64,000 nt of DNA, taken from Pantoea allii. Its GTDB lineage: Bacteria > Pseudomonadota > Gammaproteobacteria > Enterobacterales > Enterobacteriaceae. Positions within the stretch are counted from its first letter, which is position 1. Each line of letters begins with the position of its first letter. Positions 27,239 through 37,882 of the stretch are shown piece after piece. The stretch covers positions 1 to 64,000 of the forward strand of contig NZ_NTMH01000002.1 in NCBI RefSeq assembly GCF_002307475.1, read 5' to 3'. Below the pieces are notes generated by a model. That model did not search any database, was not told the DNA's origin, and was given only the letters and a program-made list of their open reading frames with translations. A program made the position numbers and the translations under genes.

Positions 27239-27832
27239 ATGACGCATTTTGGAGGCGCCGTGTTCGAATCCTTTTCCTGGATCAATGAACCTGCACAGTG
27301 GCGGTATCATGACGGCACGTTGCAGGTCGTCACCGATGAAAAAACGGATTTCTGGCATAAGACCTGGTATGGGTTTGAACGTTTTTCCGGGCATATCTTT
27401 GCCACGGAAGTGCAGGAGGATTTTACTTTCCAGGTCAAAATTTGTGCGGATTTTACCACACTGTACGATCAGGCCGGACTGATGCTGATGCGCGATGCGC
27501 AGCACTGGTTGAAAGCGGGCATTGAATATAATGATGGCGCGCCCGCCATCGGCAGCGTATTGACGCTTGGCCAGTCTGACTGGGCCACGGGCATCTTTCC
27601 CGGCGATGCGCGGGCATTCTGGCTCAGGTTGACGCGCAAAGGGGACAGCCTGAGACTGCAGTATTCAACCGATGGTCAACGCTGGCCGTTGCTGCGTTTG
27701 TGCCCTTTCCCGGCAGGCAGCGTTAACGTCGGTGTCATGTGCTGCACACCAGAACGCGCTGGCCTGAGCGTGGCATTTCAGGACCTGTCTTTGACCCCGC
27801 CGCTGGATAAGGCCCTGCATGACCTGAGCTGA
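27239..27832 (+). CDS. DUF1349 (concanavalin-like) domain protein
   Basis: About 190-197 residues, cytoplasmic (no signal peptide), all-beta. The pattern fits DUF1349, a lectin/glucanase-like sandwich seen as the C-terminal part of some beta-xylosidases and as stand-alone proteins: DFWHKTWYGFERFSGH, DQAGLMLMRDAQHWLKAGIEYNDG and a conserved SVNVGVMCCTPERAGL end. Start is uncertain: ATG 27239, or GTG 27260, which follows a strong GGAGG only 4 nt away. It follows the isochorismatase-like gene by 72 bp. Function unknown; carbohydrate binding is only a fold-based guess. Confidence 0.8.
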   Translation: MTHFGGAVFESFSWINEPAQWRYHDGTLQVVTDEKTDFWHKTWYGFERFSGHIFATEVQEDFTFQVKICADFTTLYDQAGLMLMRDAQHWLKAGIEYNDGAPAIGSVLTLGQSDWATGIFPGDARAFWLRLTRKGDSLRLQYSTDGQRWPLLRLCPFPAGSVNVGVMCCTPERAGLSVAFQDLSLTPPLDKALHDLS

Positions 27833-27860
27833 AGGGAATCGCGTCACGCCAGAACACATG

Positions 27861-27892
27861 CAGAAAAACAAAAAGCCCCTGTAGGGGCTTTT
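27861..27892 (-). terminator. Terminator of ssb
   Basis: Stem AAAAGCCCCT/AGGGGCTTTT with loop GT. On the reverse strand it continues TTTTTGTTTTT, so it terminates ssb. It may also weakly terminate the DUF1349 gene in the other direction. Confidence 0.88.
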
Positions 27893-27922
27893 GCAATACG
27901 GAACAACGACGCAATGTCTTAA

Positions 27923-28474
27923 TCAGAACGGAATGTCGTCGTCGAAATCCATTGGTGGTTCATTGTTGTTGCTGGCCGGTGCGCCTGGCTGCTGCTGAGG
28001 ACGAGACTGCGCGCCGCCACTGAACTGGTTATTGTTCGCCTGCTGCGGCTGAGGCTGCTGAGGCTGGCCCCAACCGTTGTTGCTGCCCTGACCGCCGCCT
28101 GCTGCTGGCGCGTTACCGCCCTGCTGACGTCCACCCAACATTTGCATGGTGCCGCCAACGTTCACCACCACTTCCGTGGTGTAACGTTCCTGGCCACCCT
28201 GGTCCTGCCACTTACGGGTGCGCAACTGGCCTTCAATATAGACCTGAGAACCTTTACGCAGATATTCGCCGGCAACTTCAGCCAGCTTGCCAAACAGCAC
28301 GACACGGTGCCATTCGGTGATTTCTTTGTTTTCACCGGTCTGTTTATCACGCCAGCTTTCCGAGGTAGCCAGCGTAATGTTGGCGACAGCGCCACCATTT
28401 GGCATGTAACGTACTTCCGGATCCTGACCCAGATTCCCGACAAGAATCACTTTGTTAACGCCACGACTGGCCAT
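27923..28474 (-). CDS. ssb: Single-stranded DNA-binding protein
   Basis: 183 residues (E. coli 178). The N-terminal OB fold ([40 protein letters not shown]) binds ssDNA as a tetramer. A glycine/glutamine/asparagine-rich linker at ~112-172 follows, then the acidic tip MDFDDDIPF, which recruits repair and replication partners such as RecQ, ExoI and DNA polymerase III chi. It is divergent from uvrA and shares the intervening SOS box. Confidence 0.97.
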   Translation of the reverse strand: MASRGVNKVILVGNLGQDPEVRYMPNGGAVANITLATSESWRDKQTGENKEITEWHRVVLFGKLAEVAGEYLRKGSQVYIEGQLRTRKWQDQGGQERYTTEVVVNVGGTMQMLGGRQQGGNAPAAGGGQGSNNGWGQPQQPQPQQANNNQFSGGAQSRPQQQPGAPASNNNEPPMDFDDDIPF

Positions 28475-28599
28475 GTTGCTGTCTCCCGATGAATTTTTAC
28501 GTAAACTCTAAACGATCAATTCTAACACGTCCCGCGCCTGGTTTCCCAGTTTAGAGAGGTGTTCCATTTTTAATCATCCGCCTTAAAAAAGCAAAAAAC

Positions 28600-28619
28600 T
28601 ACTGGATATTTGTTCAGTC
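28600..28619. promoter_or_regulatory. LexA (SOS) box between ssb and uvrA
   Basis: TACTGGATATTTGTTCAGTC has the CTG-N10-CAG core (28602-28617) and lies 80 bp before uvrA. E. coli has a LexA box in the same divergent position. A likely uvrA -10, CATAAT, follows at about 28632. Confidence 0.9.
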
Positions 28620-28698
28620 TATTTTTTGTGCCATAATGATGCGTTTATTCTGGCCGTGTCGTATGGCGCGGTGAGTGCTGCTAATCCGGGAAAGGTGA

Positions 28699-31527
28699 AT
28701 GGATAAGATCGAAGTTCGTGGTGCCCGCACCCATAATTTGAAAAACATCAACCTGACGATTCCTCGCGACAAACTCATTGTGGTTACTGGCCTGTCCGGG
28801 TCCGGTAAGTCATCTCTGGCGTTTGATACGCTGTATGCGGAAGGTCAGCGCCGCTATGTGGAGTCGCTCTCTGCTTATGCGCGCCAGTTTCTTTCATTGA
28901 TGGAGAAACCGGACGTCGATCATATCGAGGGTTTGTCGCCGGCTATCTCCATTGAGCAAAAGTCCACCTCGCATAACCCGCGTTCTACGGTGGGGACGAT
29001 CACCGAGATCCACGATTACCTGCGCCTGCTGTTTGCCCGCGTGGGTGAACCTCGCTGCCCGGATCACGACGTGCCGCTGGCGGCACAAACGGTCAGCCAG
29101 ATGGTTGACCAGGTTCTTGAGCAGCCTGAAGGCCGTCGTCTGATGCTGCTGGCACCGGTGGTGAAAGATCGTAAAGGTGAACATACCAAAACGCTGGAGA
29201 ACCTGGCTACGCAGGGCTATATCCGCGCCAGGATCGATGGCGAGGTGTGCGATCTTTCCGATCCACCTAAGCTGGAACTGCAGAAAAAACACACCATTGA
29301 AGTGGTTATCGATCGCTTCAAAGTGCGCGATGACTTAGCGACGCGCCTGGCCGAGTCGTTTGAAACCACGCTGGAACTGTCTGGTGGTACGGCGATTGTC
29401 GCCGATATGGACGATGATGCCGCCGAAGAACTGCTGTTCTCCGCTAACTTTGCCTGCCCGATCTGCGGATACAGCATGAGTGAGCTGGAGCCGCGCCTGT
29501 TTTCGTTCAACAACCCTGCCGGTGCCTGCCCAACCTGTGATGGTCTGGGCGTGCAGCAGTATTTTGATCCCGATCGCGTGGTGCAAAATGTGGAGCTGTC
29601 GCTGGCCGGCGGCGCAATCCGCGGCTGGGATCGCCGCAATTTTTATTACTTCCAGATGCTGCGCTCGCTGGCTGAGCACCTCAAGTTTGATATCGAAGCG
29701 CCCTTTAGCAGCCTGCCGGACAACGTGCGTAACGTCATCCTGTATGGTTCTGGTAAAGAGAGCATTGAGTTTAAATATATCAATGACCGTGGTGATACCT
29801 CGGTGCGCCGTCATCCGTTCGAGGGCGTGCTGAACAATATGGAACGCCGTTATAAAGAGACGGAGTCATCGGCGGTGCGTGAAGAGCTGGCGAAGTTCAT
29901 CAGCAATCGTGCCTGCACCAGCTGTGAAGGAACGCGTCTGCGGCGTGAAGCACGCCACGTCTACGTGGAAAATACCACGCTGCCCACCATCTCAGAAATG
30001 AGTATTGGGCACGCCATGTCGTTTTTTGAAAACCTGAAGCTGAGTGGTCAGCGGGCTAAAATCGCCGAGAAAGTGCTGAAAGAGATTGGCGATCGCCTGA
30101 GCTTTCTGGTCAACGTTGGCCTGAATTACCTGTCGATGTCGCGCTCCGCTGAAACCCTCTCGGGCGGTGAAGCACAACGTATTCGCCTGGCCAGTCAGAT
30201 CGGTGCTGGCCTGGTCGGTGTCATGTATGTGCTGGATGAGCCTTCCATCGGCCTGCATCAGCGTGATAACGAGCGCCTGCTTGGCACGCTGATTCACCTG
30301 CGCGATCTGGGCAACACGGTGATTGTGGTGGAGCATGATGAGGATGCGATTCGTGCCGCCGACCACGTGATTGATATCGGTCCCGGCGCAGGGGTACACG
30401 GTGGATCGATTGTCGCGGAAGGGACCGTCGACCAGATCATGGCCGAAGAAGCCTCCCTGACCGGTCAGTTCCTCAGTGGAAAACGCGAAATCGCCTTGCC
30501 AAAAGCGCGGGTGAAAGGCGATCCGTCTAAGGTACTAAAAATTACCGGCGCACGGGGCAACAACCTTAAGGATGTGACGTTAACGCTGCCTGTTGGCCTG
30601 TTTACCTGCATCACCGGTGTCTCCGGTTCAGGGAAGTCGACGCTCATCAACGATACGCTGTTCCCGATTGCACAGCGCGCCCTGAATGGCGCGACGATTG
30701 CCGAACCGGCCCCCTACCGTGAGGTAGTCGGACTGGAGCATTTCGATAAAGTTATCGATATCGATCAGAGCCCTATTGGCCGGACGCCGCGCTCAAACCC
30801 GGCAACCTATACCGGTATTTTTACGCCGGTACGTGAGCTGTTTGCCGGCGTCCCGGAGTCCCGTTCACGCGGTTACAATCCTGGCCGGTTCAGCTTTAAC
30901 GTCCGTGGCGGACGCTGTGAAGCCTGTCAGGGTGATGGCGTACTGAAAGTTGAGATGCACTTTTTGCCGGACATCTATGTGCCGTGCGATCAGTGCAAAG
31001 GCAAACGCTATAACCGTGAAACGCTGGAGATTAAATACAAAGGCAAAAGCATTCACGAAGTGCTGGAAATGACCATCGAAGAGGCACGCGAGTTCTTTGA
31101 TGCCGTACCGGCGCTGGCGCGTAAGCTGCAAACGCTGATGGACGTGGGTTTGTCCTATATCCGCCTGGGTCAGTCGGCAACGACACTCTCCGGCGGTGAA
31201 GCCCAGCGTGTGAAACTGGCGCGTGAGCTGTCAAAACGCGGTACCGGTCAAACCCTGTATATTCTGGATGAGCCGACCACCGGGTTACACTTTGCTGATA
31301 TCCAGCAGTTGCTGGAAGTGCTGCATCAACTGCGCGATCAAGGCAACACCATTGTGGTGATTGAGCACAATCTGGACGTGATTAAAACGGCGGACTGGAT
31401 TGTCGACCTGGGGCCAGAAGGCGGCAGCGGCGGCGGTGAAATCCTGGTGTCGGGTACGCCGGAAACGGTGGCGGAGTGCGAGAAATCCCATACCGCGCGT
31501 TTCCTCAAACCCTTGTTGAAAAAATAA
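28699..31527 (+). CDS. uvrA: UvrABC excinuclease subunit A
   Basis: DNA-damage recognition ATPase of nucleotide excision repair, 942 residues (E. coli 940). Two ABC modules: Walker [17 protein letters not shown] at ~residue 30 and [16 protein letters not shown] at ~640. The ABC signatures are [17 protein letters not shown] and [17 protein letters not shown]. Zinc-binding cysteines are in CPICGYSM...CPTCDG and CEACQGDG...CDQCKG. It loads UvrB at lesions. Divergent from ssb under a shared LexA box, and followed by its own terminator. Confidence 0.98.
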   Translation: MDKIEVRGARTHNLKNINLTIPRDKLIVVTGLSGSGKSSLAFDTLYAEGQRRYVESLSAYARQFLSLMEKPDVDHIEGLSPAISIEQKSTSHNPRSTVGTITEIHDYLRLLFARVGEPRCPDHDVPLAAQTVSQMVDQVLEQPEGRRLMLLAPVVKDRKGEHTKTLENLATQGYIRARIDGEVCDLSDPPKLELQKKHTIEVVIDRFKVRDDLATRLAESFETTLELSGGTAIVADMDDDAAEELLFSANFACPICGYSMSELEPRLFSFNNPAGACPTCDGLGVQQYFDPDRVVQNVELSLAGGAIRGWDRRNFYYFQMLRSLAEHLKFDIEAPFSSLPDNVRNVILYGSGKESIEFKYINDRGDTSVRRHPFEGVLNNMERRYKETESSAVREELAKFISNRACTSCEGTRLRREARHVYVENTTLPTISEMSIGHAMSFFENLKLSGQRAKIAEKVLKEIGDRLSFLVNVGLNYLSMSRSAETLSGGEAQRIRLASQIGAGLVGVMYVLDEPSIGLHQRDNERLLGTLIHLRDLGNTVIVVEHDEDAIRAADHVIDIGPGAGVHGGSIVAEGTVDQIMAEEASLTGQFLSGKREIALPKARVKGDPSKVLKITGARGNNLKDVTLTLPVGLFTCITGVSGSGKSTLINDTLFPIAQRALNGATIAEPAPYREVVGLEHFDKVIDIDQSPIGRTPRSNPATYTGIFTPVRELFAGVPESRSRGYNPGRFSFNVRGGRCEACQGDGVLKVEMHFLPDIYVPCDQCKGKRYNRETLEIKYKGKSIHEVLEMTIEEAREFFDAVPALARKLQTLMDVGLSYIRLGQSATTLSGGEAQRVKLARELSKRGTGQTLYILDEPTTGLHFADIQQLLEVLHQLRDQGNTIVVIEHNLDVIKTADWIVDLGPEGGSGGGEILVSGTPETVAECEKSHTARFLKPLLKK

Positions 31528-31536
31528 ATTGTCATG

Positions 31537-31561
31537 CCCGCCTCTGGCGGGCTTTTTTTTC
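31537..31561 (+). terminator. Terminator of uvrA
   Basis: GCCCGCC-TCT-GGCGGGC followed by eight T, 10 bp past the uvrA stop. Confidence 0.95.
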
Positions 31562-31754
31562 AGAACTGCTCTGTTTAACCGGATAAATGCAGAATCAGGC
31601 AAGATTCAGACACGTATAGGCATATACGCTTTTCGATCCCCTGACTATCCTTAATCCGTTCCTCTTTGGTACGCCCCTGGCGTCACCTTCTTGCTGCGCG
31701 CTTTATGCTGCGGCGTTGATTCAAAAATCACGACACACCTTAACTGGAGACTCC

Positions 31755-32819
31755 ATGAACATTACCCATGCGTATGCTGCTCAGGATGCAAAATCCAAAC
31801 TGGCACCGTTTGATTTCAAACCGCGTGAGCTTCGTGCTCATGACGTACAGCTTGAAGTGCTGTTCTGTGGCGTTTGTCACTCTGACTTACATCAGGCGCG
31901 CAATGAGTGGAAAAACACGATTTTCCCTGTGGTACCTGGGCACGAAATTGTCGGTCGCGTTACCGCTGTTGGCCCGGATACGCAAAAATACAAAGTGGGC
32001 GATCTGGTCGGCGTTGGCTGTATGGTGGATTCCTGCCGTAGCTGTCCAAGCTGCCAGGAAGGGCTGGAGCAGTACTGTGAAAACGGTTTTGTCGGCACCT
32101 ACAACGGTGAAGATCGCGTAACAGGTGCCATTACCTATGGCGGTTACTCGACCTCGATGGTAGTGGATGAAAGCTTTGTGCTGCGTATTCCCGAAAACCT
32201 TGAGCTGGCAGGCGTTGCACCGCTGCTGTGTGCCGGTATCACTACCTATTCACCGCTGCGTCACTGGAACGTCGGTCCGGGTAAAAAAGTCGGCATCGTT
32301 GGCCTGGGCGGTCTGGGTCACATGGGCGTGAAAATTGCACATGCGATGGGCGCGCATGTGGTGTTGTTTACCACCTCACCGTCAAAAATCGAAGATGGCA
32401 AACGCCTGGGTGCGGACGAAGTCGTAATCTCTAAAGATGCCGACCAGATGGCCCAGCATACCAACAGCTTTGACTTCATCCTGAACACCGTCGCAGCCCA
32501 GCACGATCTTAACCCCTTTATCACCCTGCTGAAGCGTGACGGCAATATGACCCTGGTAGGCGCGCCTGAGCATGATCACCCGGCACCGCAGGTGTTTAAC
32601 CTGATCTTTAAACGTCGCAGTGTTGCCGGTTCGCTGATCGGCGGCATCGCTGAAACCCAGGAAATGCTGGATTTCTGTGGCGAGCATGGCATTACCTCAG
32701 ATATCGAGCTGATTGCTATGGATCAGATTAACGACGCCTACGAACGTATGCTGAAAAGCGATGTAAAATACCGCTTTGTTATTGATATCAATACGCTGCG
32801 TAACGAATCTGCGGCATAA
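31755..32819 (+). CDS. Zinc-dependent NAD(P)-alcohol/aldehyde dehydrogenase, YahK/CAD-like
   Basis: 354-residue medium-chain dehydrogenase. Catalytic zinc ligands are in CGVCHSDLH and PGHEIVGRV. The structural-zinc loop has four cysteines in CRSCPSCQEGLEQYC. The Rossmann motif is GIVGLGGLGHMGVKIAHAMG. It is close to E. coli YahK, an NADPH-dependent aldehyde reductase of the cinnamyl-alcohol-dehydrogenase branch. ATG 31755 has TGGAGA upstream; the longer frame to 31716 is not supported. It is monocistronic, placed between uvrA and yjbR, where E. coli has no such gene. Confidence 0.88.
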   Translation: MNITHAYAAQDAKSKLAPFDFKPRELRAHDVQLEVLFCGVCHSDLHQARNEWKNTIFPVVPGHEIVGRVTAVGPDTQKYKVGDLVGVGCMVDSCRSCPSCQEGLEQYCENGFVGTYNGEDRVTGAITYGGYSTSMVVDESFVLRIPENLELAGVAPLLCAGITTYSPLRHWNVGPGKKVGIVGLGGLGHMGVKIAHAMGAHVVLFTTSPSKIEDGKRLGADEVVISKDADQMAQHTNSFDFILNTVAAQHDLNPFITLLKRDGNMTLVGAPEHDHPAPQVFNLIFKRRSVAGSLIGGIAETQEMLDFCGEHGITSDIELIAMDQINDAYERMLKSDVKYRFVIDINTLRNESAA

Positions 32820-32857
32820 CGCTGCCGTTCGCCCTCTCCCGCCTCGGGGGAGGGACC

Positions 32858-33181
32858 TTATCGTCCGGCGTCAGCCTGCTGAAAAGAGGCATCCACCAGA
32901 TAGTAGATTTGCGAATCTTTTAGCGTGCCATCCAGAAACAGCGTGTTCCAGTGGGATTTATTCAGGTGTTCACTGGGGAACACATCGCTGTGCTCATCCC
33001 GCATCAGTTCAGCCAGCGCAGGCGTGGATTTTAACGACACCGCCGGTCGACCTTTCACTTCATGAACCATGGCAAACAGCACGCCGTTGCTCTTAATCTG
33101 TGTGGCCTTCCAGTCGCTGTGAACGCTTTGCTCAGCGCCAGGTTTGCTCATGCAATAGGTCAGTAACTCTGAGTTATTCAT
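32858..33181 (-). CDS. yjbR: MmcQ/YjbR family DNA-binding-like protein
   Basis: 107 residues (E. coli YjbR 118, longer at the C-terminus). Conserved: SELLTYCMSKPGAEQSVHSDWKATQIK, and HLNKSHWNTLFLDG near the end. The fold resembles a double-wing DNA-binding domain, but the role is unknown. Of three consecutive ATGs (33187, 33184, 33181) the third has the best spacing from GGGG. It overlaps or abuts the yjbQ stop, so the two form an operon, as in E. coli. Confidence 0.9.
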   Translation of the reverse strand: MNNSELLTYCMSKPGAEQSVHSDWKATQIKSNGVLFAMVHEVKGRPAVSLKSTPALAELMRDEHSDVFPSEHLNKSHWNTLFLDGTLKDSQIYYLVDASFQQADAGR

Positions 33182-33183
33182 CA

Positions 33184-33600
33184 TCATTCCCCTTGTAGGG
33201 TGGCAACGATACGTCGGGCACCACCGTGAATGCGATGCTCACCCAACCAAATACCCTGCCAGGTTCCCAATACCAGCTGGCCACGCTGCACAGGCAACGT
33301 CAACGATACGCCGAGACTGGACGACTTAATGTGCGCGGGCATATCGTCACGGCCTTCATAATCATGTTGATAAAGTGCGTCTTCCGGGACATGACGCATA
33401 AAGTGCTGCTCCATATCACGTCGTACCGTCGGATCGCAGTTTTCATTCAGCGTCAGTGAGGCTGAAGTGTGTTGCAACAGCAAATGCACCAGTCCGATCC
33501 TGATATCACGTAACCCTGTCAGCTGTTGCACGATTTCGTCAGTGACCAGATGAAAACCGCGTGATTTCGCGCTTAAGGTCAAGGTTTGTTGATGCCACAT
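33184..33600 (-). CDS. yjbQ: YjbQ (UPF0047) family protein
   Basis: 138 residues, the usual length. Signature: [30 protein letters not shown], then [15 protein letters not shown] and [12 protein letters not shown]. These match the conserved active-site-like cluster of the family. E. coli YjbQ shows weak thiamine-phosphate-synthase activity in vitro, and the true role is open. First gene of yjbQR. Confidence 0.92.
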   Translation of the reverse strand: MWHQQTLTLSAKSRGFHLVTDEIVQQLTGLRDIRIGLVHLLLQHTSASLTLNENCDPTVRRDMEQHFMRHVPEDALYQHDYEGRDDMPAHIKSSSLGVSLTLPVQRGQLVLGTWQGIWLGEHRIHGGARRIVATLQGE

Positions 33601-33673
33601 ACATTTTTTTCCTGAATCTGTCAGACCATTTAAGTGTGCAGAATGTGGCGCAAAGGTAAACCCGAACCGTAAA

Positions 33674-33704
33674 AATAAAAAAGCCGCCAGACAATGCTGG
33701 CGGC
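33674..33704 (-). terminator. Terminator of tyrB
   Basis: On the reverse strand GCCGCCAG-CATTGT-CTGGCGGC is followed by TTTTTTATTTTT, 22 bp past the tyrB stop. Confidence 0.93.
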
Positions 33705-33726
33705 CAGAACCTGCGACGGCTGAGAA

Positions 33727-34920
33727 TTACATTACCGCAGCAAAGGCTTCTGCTACCTGATGGACATTTTTACTGTTGAGGCCCGCCACGCACATACGAC
33801 CGCTGCCAACCAGATAAACGCCAAACTCTTCTCGCAGGCGATCCACCTGCTGCGCGCTCAGGCCGGTGTAGCTGAACATCCCGCGCTGCTTTAACAGGTA
33901 GTCAACGCTTTTACCCGGCAACGCCGTACTCATCACCTGCACCAGCGCCTGACGAATGTCGATAATACGCAGGCGCATCGCTTCCACTTCTGCCAGCCAG
34001 CTCGCCTTTAAGGCAGGATCGTTTAACACGCGTGCCACCACCTGCGCGCCGAAATTCGGCGGGCTGGAATAGTTACGACGCACGGTCGCTTTTAACTGGC
34101 CCAGAACACGGCTGGACTCTTCAGTGCTGTCGCACACGATGGAAAGTCCACCGACGCGCTCGCCATAGAGCGAGAAAATTTTTGAGAATGAATTGCTGAC
34201 CAGTGCAGGCAAGCCCGCCGCGGCAACCGCACGCATCGCGTAAGCATCTTCTTCCATACCAGCACCAAAGCCCTGATAGGCGATGTCGAGAAACGGAATC
34301 AGTTCCTGTGCTTTCAGCACCGCGACGGTTTCGTCCCACTGCGCATTCGTCAGGTCAGCACCGGTCGGGTTATGACAGCACGGATGCAGCAGCACGATGC
34401 TCTGGCTGGGCAATGTTTTCAGCTTGCTAAGGAAAGCGTCAAACCGCACGCCGTTGCTTTCCGGGTCATACCAGGGATAGGTATTTACCTCGAAACCTGC
34501 CCCGCTAAAAATGGCGACATGGTTTTCCCAGGTCGGATCGCTGACCCATACGTTTGACTGTGGAAAATAGCGCTTGAGGAAATCCGCACCCACCTTGAGC
34601 GCACCCGAACCGCCTAATGTCTGGATGGATGCAACATGGCCCGCTTTCAGTACCGGATGCCCGGCCCCAAACAACAAGGGCGCAATCGCGTTGCGGTAGC
34701 TGCTTAACCCTTCCATCGGAAGATAGAGAGAAGCCTGCTGCGGCTCGGCACGCAACTGTTCTTCAGCATCGGCAACGGCCTGTAGCTGAGGAATGATGCC
34801 TTGCTCATTGTAATAAAGCCCAATACTCAGGTTCACTTTATGCTCGCGCGGGTCCTGTTTAAAGGCTTCCATCAGCGACAAAATAGGGTCGCCAGCATAG
34901 GCATCAACGTTTTGGAACAC
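33727..34920 (-). CDS. tyrB: Aromatic amino acid aminotransferase
   Basis: PLP enzyme that makes tyrosine and phenylalanine (and leucine/aspartate side activity) by transamination with glutamate. From the GTG at 34920 the protein has 397 residues, exactly the E. coli TyrB length, beginning [18 protein letters not shown] lies 9 nt upstream. The frame is open to 34962, but that part belongs to the spacer and the end of the previous gene. The PLP-lysine is in [30 protein letters not shown] and [12 protein letters not shown] are further class-I landmarks. It follows the YitT gene by 41 bp, so they may be co-transcribed. No TyrR box was seen in that short gap. Confidence 0.96.
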   Translation of the reverse strand: MFQNVDAYAGDPILSLMEAFKQDPREHKVNLSIGLYYNEQGIIPQLQAVADAEEQLRAEPQQASLYLPMEGLSSYRNAIAPLLFGAGHPVLKAGHVASIQTLGGSGALKVGADFLKRYFPQSNVWVSDPTWENHVAIFSGAGFEVNTYPWYDPESNGVRFDAFLSKLKTLPSQSIVLLHPCCHNPTGADLTNAQWDETVAVLKAQELIPFLDIAYQGFGAGMEEDAYAMRAVAAAGLPALVSNSFSKIFSLYGERVGGLSIVCDSTEESSRVLGQLKATVRRNYSSPPNFGAQVVARVLNDPALKASWLAEVEAMRLRIIDIRQALVQVMSTALPGKSVDYLLKQRGMFSYTGLSAQQVDRLREEFGVYLVGSGRMCVAGLNSKNVHQVAEAFAAVM

Positions 34921-34961
34921 GGTGCAGATCTCCATGGTTGGTCTTGAAATAAAAAGGGCCA

Positions 34962-35576
34962 CTAAACCCTGTAACGCCCGGGACGATGGTTCATTGCGAT
35001 AATCAAATTAAGCACCACTGCGCCGGCGACAGACGCAAGCAACATCGGCAGGCTGACGACAAACAGCGACGCCAGCACCACACAGGTATCCACTGCCATT
35101 TGCAGTTTACCGGCGCGAATGCCGAAACGGTCCTGTAACCAGAGCGCCAGAATATTGATTCCACCCAGGCTGGCTTTGTGACGAAACAACACTATAAACC
35201 CAATGCCCATGATGACGTTACCGAACAATGCCGCATAAAAAGGATTCAGCGTGGAAAAATGCATAAATAACGGGTGCAGGTGGGTAAAAAGTGATACCAG
35301 GCCCACGGCACTGAAGGTTTTCAGGGTAAATTCCCAGCCCATGCGCTTTACGGCCAGCCAGTAAAACGGGATGTTAATCAGAAAGAAGGCACTGCCAAAA
35401 GAGACGGGCGACAGGTAGCTGATTAAAAATGCGATGCCTGCCGTACTGCCGGTCAGGGCACCCGCCTGCTTCAGCATGATCACGCCAAACGAGACCATTA
35501 AGGTGCCGAGCAGAATAGCCAGCGCGTCTTCAAGGCGAGAATGGGGAATATCAACGGGTTGTACAAGGTTATCCAT
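34962..35576 (-). CDS. YitT family (DUF161) membrane protein
   Basis: 204 residues with about five to six transmembrane helices. [37 protein letters not shown] and [30 protein letters not shown] are typical of YitT/DUF161 proteins, whose transport role is unproven. It lies between an Lrp-type regulator gene (185 bp upstream) and tyrB, all in the same direction. An amino-acid-related export or uptake role under that regulator is plausible but unproven. In E. coli this position is held by alr, which is missing here. Confidence 0.85.
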   Translation of the reverse strand: MDNLVQPVDIPHSRLEDALAILLGTLMVSFGVIMLKQAGALTGSTAGIAFLISYLSPVSFGSAFFLINIPFYWLAVKRMGWEFTLKTFSAVGLVSLFTHLHPLFMHFSTLNPFYAALFGNVIMGIGFIVLFRHKASLGGINILALWLQDRFGIRAGKLQMAVDTCVVLASLFVVSLPMLLASVAGAVVLNLIIAMNHRPGRYRV

Positions 35577-35761
35577 AATACTGTCTCAGTGCGAAGGAAT
35601 GACGCACTGATGCAATAACTACGCCAGCCTGCGTGTGCGGATAACGCGGTTGTCTTCGTCCGCCTGTGTCATCGGCTCTGACAGGGCGAATCGTGCATAG
35701 TCGATTTATGTGGCGCACAAAAAACGCATAAATTGACGATTCATCGCACCACATTTGCACA

Positions 35762-36253
35762 TCATGCGCTTTTTTGGCGCACAGCGGGCTCAGCACTCAT
35801 CATCAGACCATTCTCTTTAAGCCTGCCCAGCACAACCGACGTTTTGACATGGGAAACGCTTTGATGCCCGGCTAACAGCTGGCTGATTAACGCACTGAGT
35901 GAGGCTAAATCGGCCACCGCCACTTTTAGCAGGTAGTCGGCATCCCCGGTGGTTTTATAAGCATCAACAATGGCCTCTTCCTGCGCCACCATCTGATGAA
36001 AACTCTCGACATACTCAGCGGTGTGGTTGATAAGACGCACTTCGATCAACCCGACCATGCCAAGACCTACCGCATCCGGCGACAGGCGGGCGTGATAGCC
36101 AAGAATCAGGTTTGCCTGTTCAAGATTGATACGACGACGTGAGCATTGCGACGCAGAAAGACCCACTAAATCACTGAGTTCCTGATTGGTAAGGCGGCCA
36201 TTGGATTGTAACAGAGTGAGGATTTTCAGATCGTAATCGTCTACATGAGTCAT
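35762..36253 (-). CDS. Lrp/AsnC-family transcriptional regulator
   Basis: 163 residues. The N-terminal HTH (DYDLKILTLLQSNGRLTNQELSDLVGLSASQCSRRR) is followed by the C-terminal RAM (amino-acid-binding) domain with AYKTTGDADYLLKVAV. These regulators sense amino acids as octamers. ATG 36253 starts the family-typical MTHVDDYD; the longer frame is not credible. Likely target: the YitT gene just downstream. Confidence 0.9.
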   Translation of the reverse strand: MTHVDDYDLKILTLLQSNGRLTNQELSDLVGLSASQCSRRRINLEQANLILGYHARLSPDAVGLGMVGLIEVRLINHTAEYVESFHQMVAQEEAIVDAYKTTGDADYLLKVAVADLASLSALISQLLAGHQSVSHVKTSVVLGRLKENGLMMSAEPAVRQKSA

Positions 36254-36379
36254 GCTGTTTCCATCGCGTAGGAGTGTCGCTTTGCTACAGATAACCCGAT
36301 TATCTGCGGGATTGTCCAACACTATTTCGTACGGTGGTAAGCGACATGCACAGATCGTGCATGTCGGCGCATAACAGGA

Positions 36380-37786
36380 TTACTCGTCGTCGTATTGCGG
36401 TCCGGCGTAGTTATCGAAACGTGACCACTGACCATTAAAGGTGAGGCGCACGGTTCCGATGGGGCCGTTACGCTGCTTGCCCAGAATGATCTCGGCAATC
36501 CCTTTAAGATCGCTGTTTTCGTGATAAACCTCATCGCGATAAATAAACATGATCAAGTCAGCATCCTGCTCGATCGACCCGGATTCACGCAGATCCGAGT
36601 TCACCGGGCGTTTATCGGCACGTTGTTCCAGAGAGCGGTTCAACTGGGAAAGGGCCACCACGGGCACATTCAGCTCTTTTGCCAGCGCTTTTAACGAACG
36701 GGAAATCTCCGCGATCTCCAGGGTACGGTTATCCGACAAGGCCGGTACGCGCATCAACTGCAGGTAGTCGATCATGATCATGCTCAGTCCACCGTTTTCA
36801 CGGTAGATACGCCGCGCGCGAGAACGCACTTCGGTCGGCGTCAGGCCAGAAGAATCATCGATATACATATTCTTCTTTTCCAGCAAGATCCCCATTGTTC
36901 CCGAAATGCGCGCCCAGTCTTCATCGTCGAGCTGACCGGTACGAATGCGCGTCTGATCGACCCGCGACAACGAGGCCAGCATACGCATCATGATCTGTTC
37001 GCTGGGCATTTCCAGGCTGAAAATCAGCACCGGTTTGTCCTGTAGCATGGCGGCGTTTTCGCACAGGTTCATGGCAAAGGTGGTTTTACCCATCGACGGA
37101 CGGGCGGCCACAATAATCAGGTCTGATCGCTGCAGACCCGCCGTTTTCTTATTCAGGTCCTGGTAACCGGTATCCACCCCGGTAACACCATCATGCGGCG
37201 TCTGATACAGCGATTCGATGCGTGAAACGGTGGCTTCAAGAATCTGCTCAATATTCTTTGGACCATCATCTTTATTCGCCCGCGCCTCAGCAATCTTGAA
37301 TACGTTCGACTCGGCAAAATCCAGCAGATCTTCACTGCTGCGTCCCTGGGGATCGTAACCGGCATCGGCAATTTGATTCGCCACGGCGATCATTTCACGT
37401 ACTACCGCGCGTTCGCGCACGATATCCGCATAGGCGCCGATGTTCGCAGCACTGGGCGTATTTTTTGCCAGCTCTGCCAGGTAAGCGAAGCCGCCTGCCA
37501 TGTCCAGTTCGCCGCGCGTTTCGAGCGATTCAGACAGGGTGATCAGGTCTATCGGCTTGCTGTTTTCCAGCAGGCGCTGCATCTCGGAAAAGATCAGACG
37601 GTGCGAGCGATTGAAAAAATCATTAGCCACGACGCGTTCGGACACGTTGTCCCAGCGCTCGTTATCCAGCATTAACCCACCCAGCACCGACTGTTCCGCT
37701 TCCAGCGAATGCGGGGGCATTTTCACGCCTTCCAACTGGCGATCCTGCGTTTCGTTCGATTTGTTGGTGGGTTTATTTCCTGCCAT
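36380..37786 (-). CDS. dnaB: Replicative DNA helicase
   Basis: Hexameric 5'-3' helicase of the replication fork, 468 residues (E. coli 471). The N-terminal primase-interaction domain (PPHSLEAEQSVLGGLMLDN) is followed by the RecA-like domain with Walker A ARPSMGKTTFAMN at ~residue 230 and Walker B MIMIDYLQLM. The DnaB motif LSQLNRSLEQRADKRPVNSDLRESG is also present. Interacts with DnaC, DnaG and the tau subunit. Divergent from qor, as in E. coli. Confidence 0.98.
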   Translation of the reverse strand: MAGNKPTNKSNETQDRQLEGVKMPPHSLEAEQSVLGGLMLDNERWDNVSERVVANDFFNRSHRLIFSEMQRLLENSKPIDLITLSESLETRGELDMAGGFAYLAELAKNTPSAANIGAYADIVRERAVVREMIAVANQIADAGYDPQGRSSEDLLDFAESNVFKIAEARANKDDGPKNIEQILEATVSRIESLYQTPHDGVTGVDTGYQDLNKKTAGLQRSDLIIVAARPSMGKTTFAMNLCENAAMLQDKPVLIFSLEMPSEQIMMRMLASLSRVDQTRIRTGQLDDEDWARISGTMGILLEKKNMYIDDSSGLTPTEVRSRARRIYRENGGLSMIMIDYLQLMRVPALSDNRTLEIAEISRSLKALAKELNVPVVALSQLNRSLEQRADKRPVNSDLRESGSIEQDADLIMFIYRDEVYHENSDLKGIAEIILGKQRNGPIGTVRLTFNGQWSRFDNYAGPQYDDE

Positions 37787-37882
37787 AGTGAATGCATTAC
37801 CGATCTTCTGTGGGGACGCGCAAGTATACCTCAGTTAAGGGGCGCGCCTCACCCTCATGATGAAACAATCACAGGAGTAAGA

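Noticed and set aside
35569..35796. 75-codon reverse frame between the YitT and Lrp genes
   Set aside because: Overlaps the starts and ends of both real genes and has no protein-like features; this interval is better read as a promoter region.
36254..36379. A remnant of alr between dnaB and the Lrp gene
   Set aside because: The gap is only ~126 bp and contains no recognisable alanine racemase sequence in any frame.
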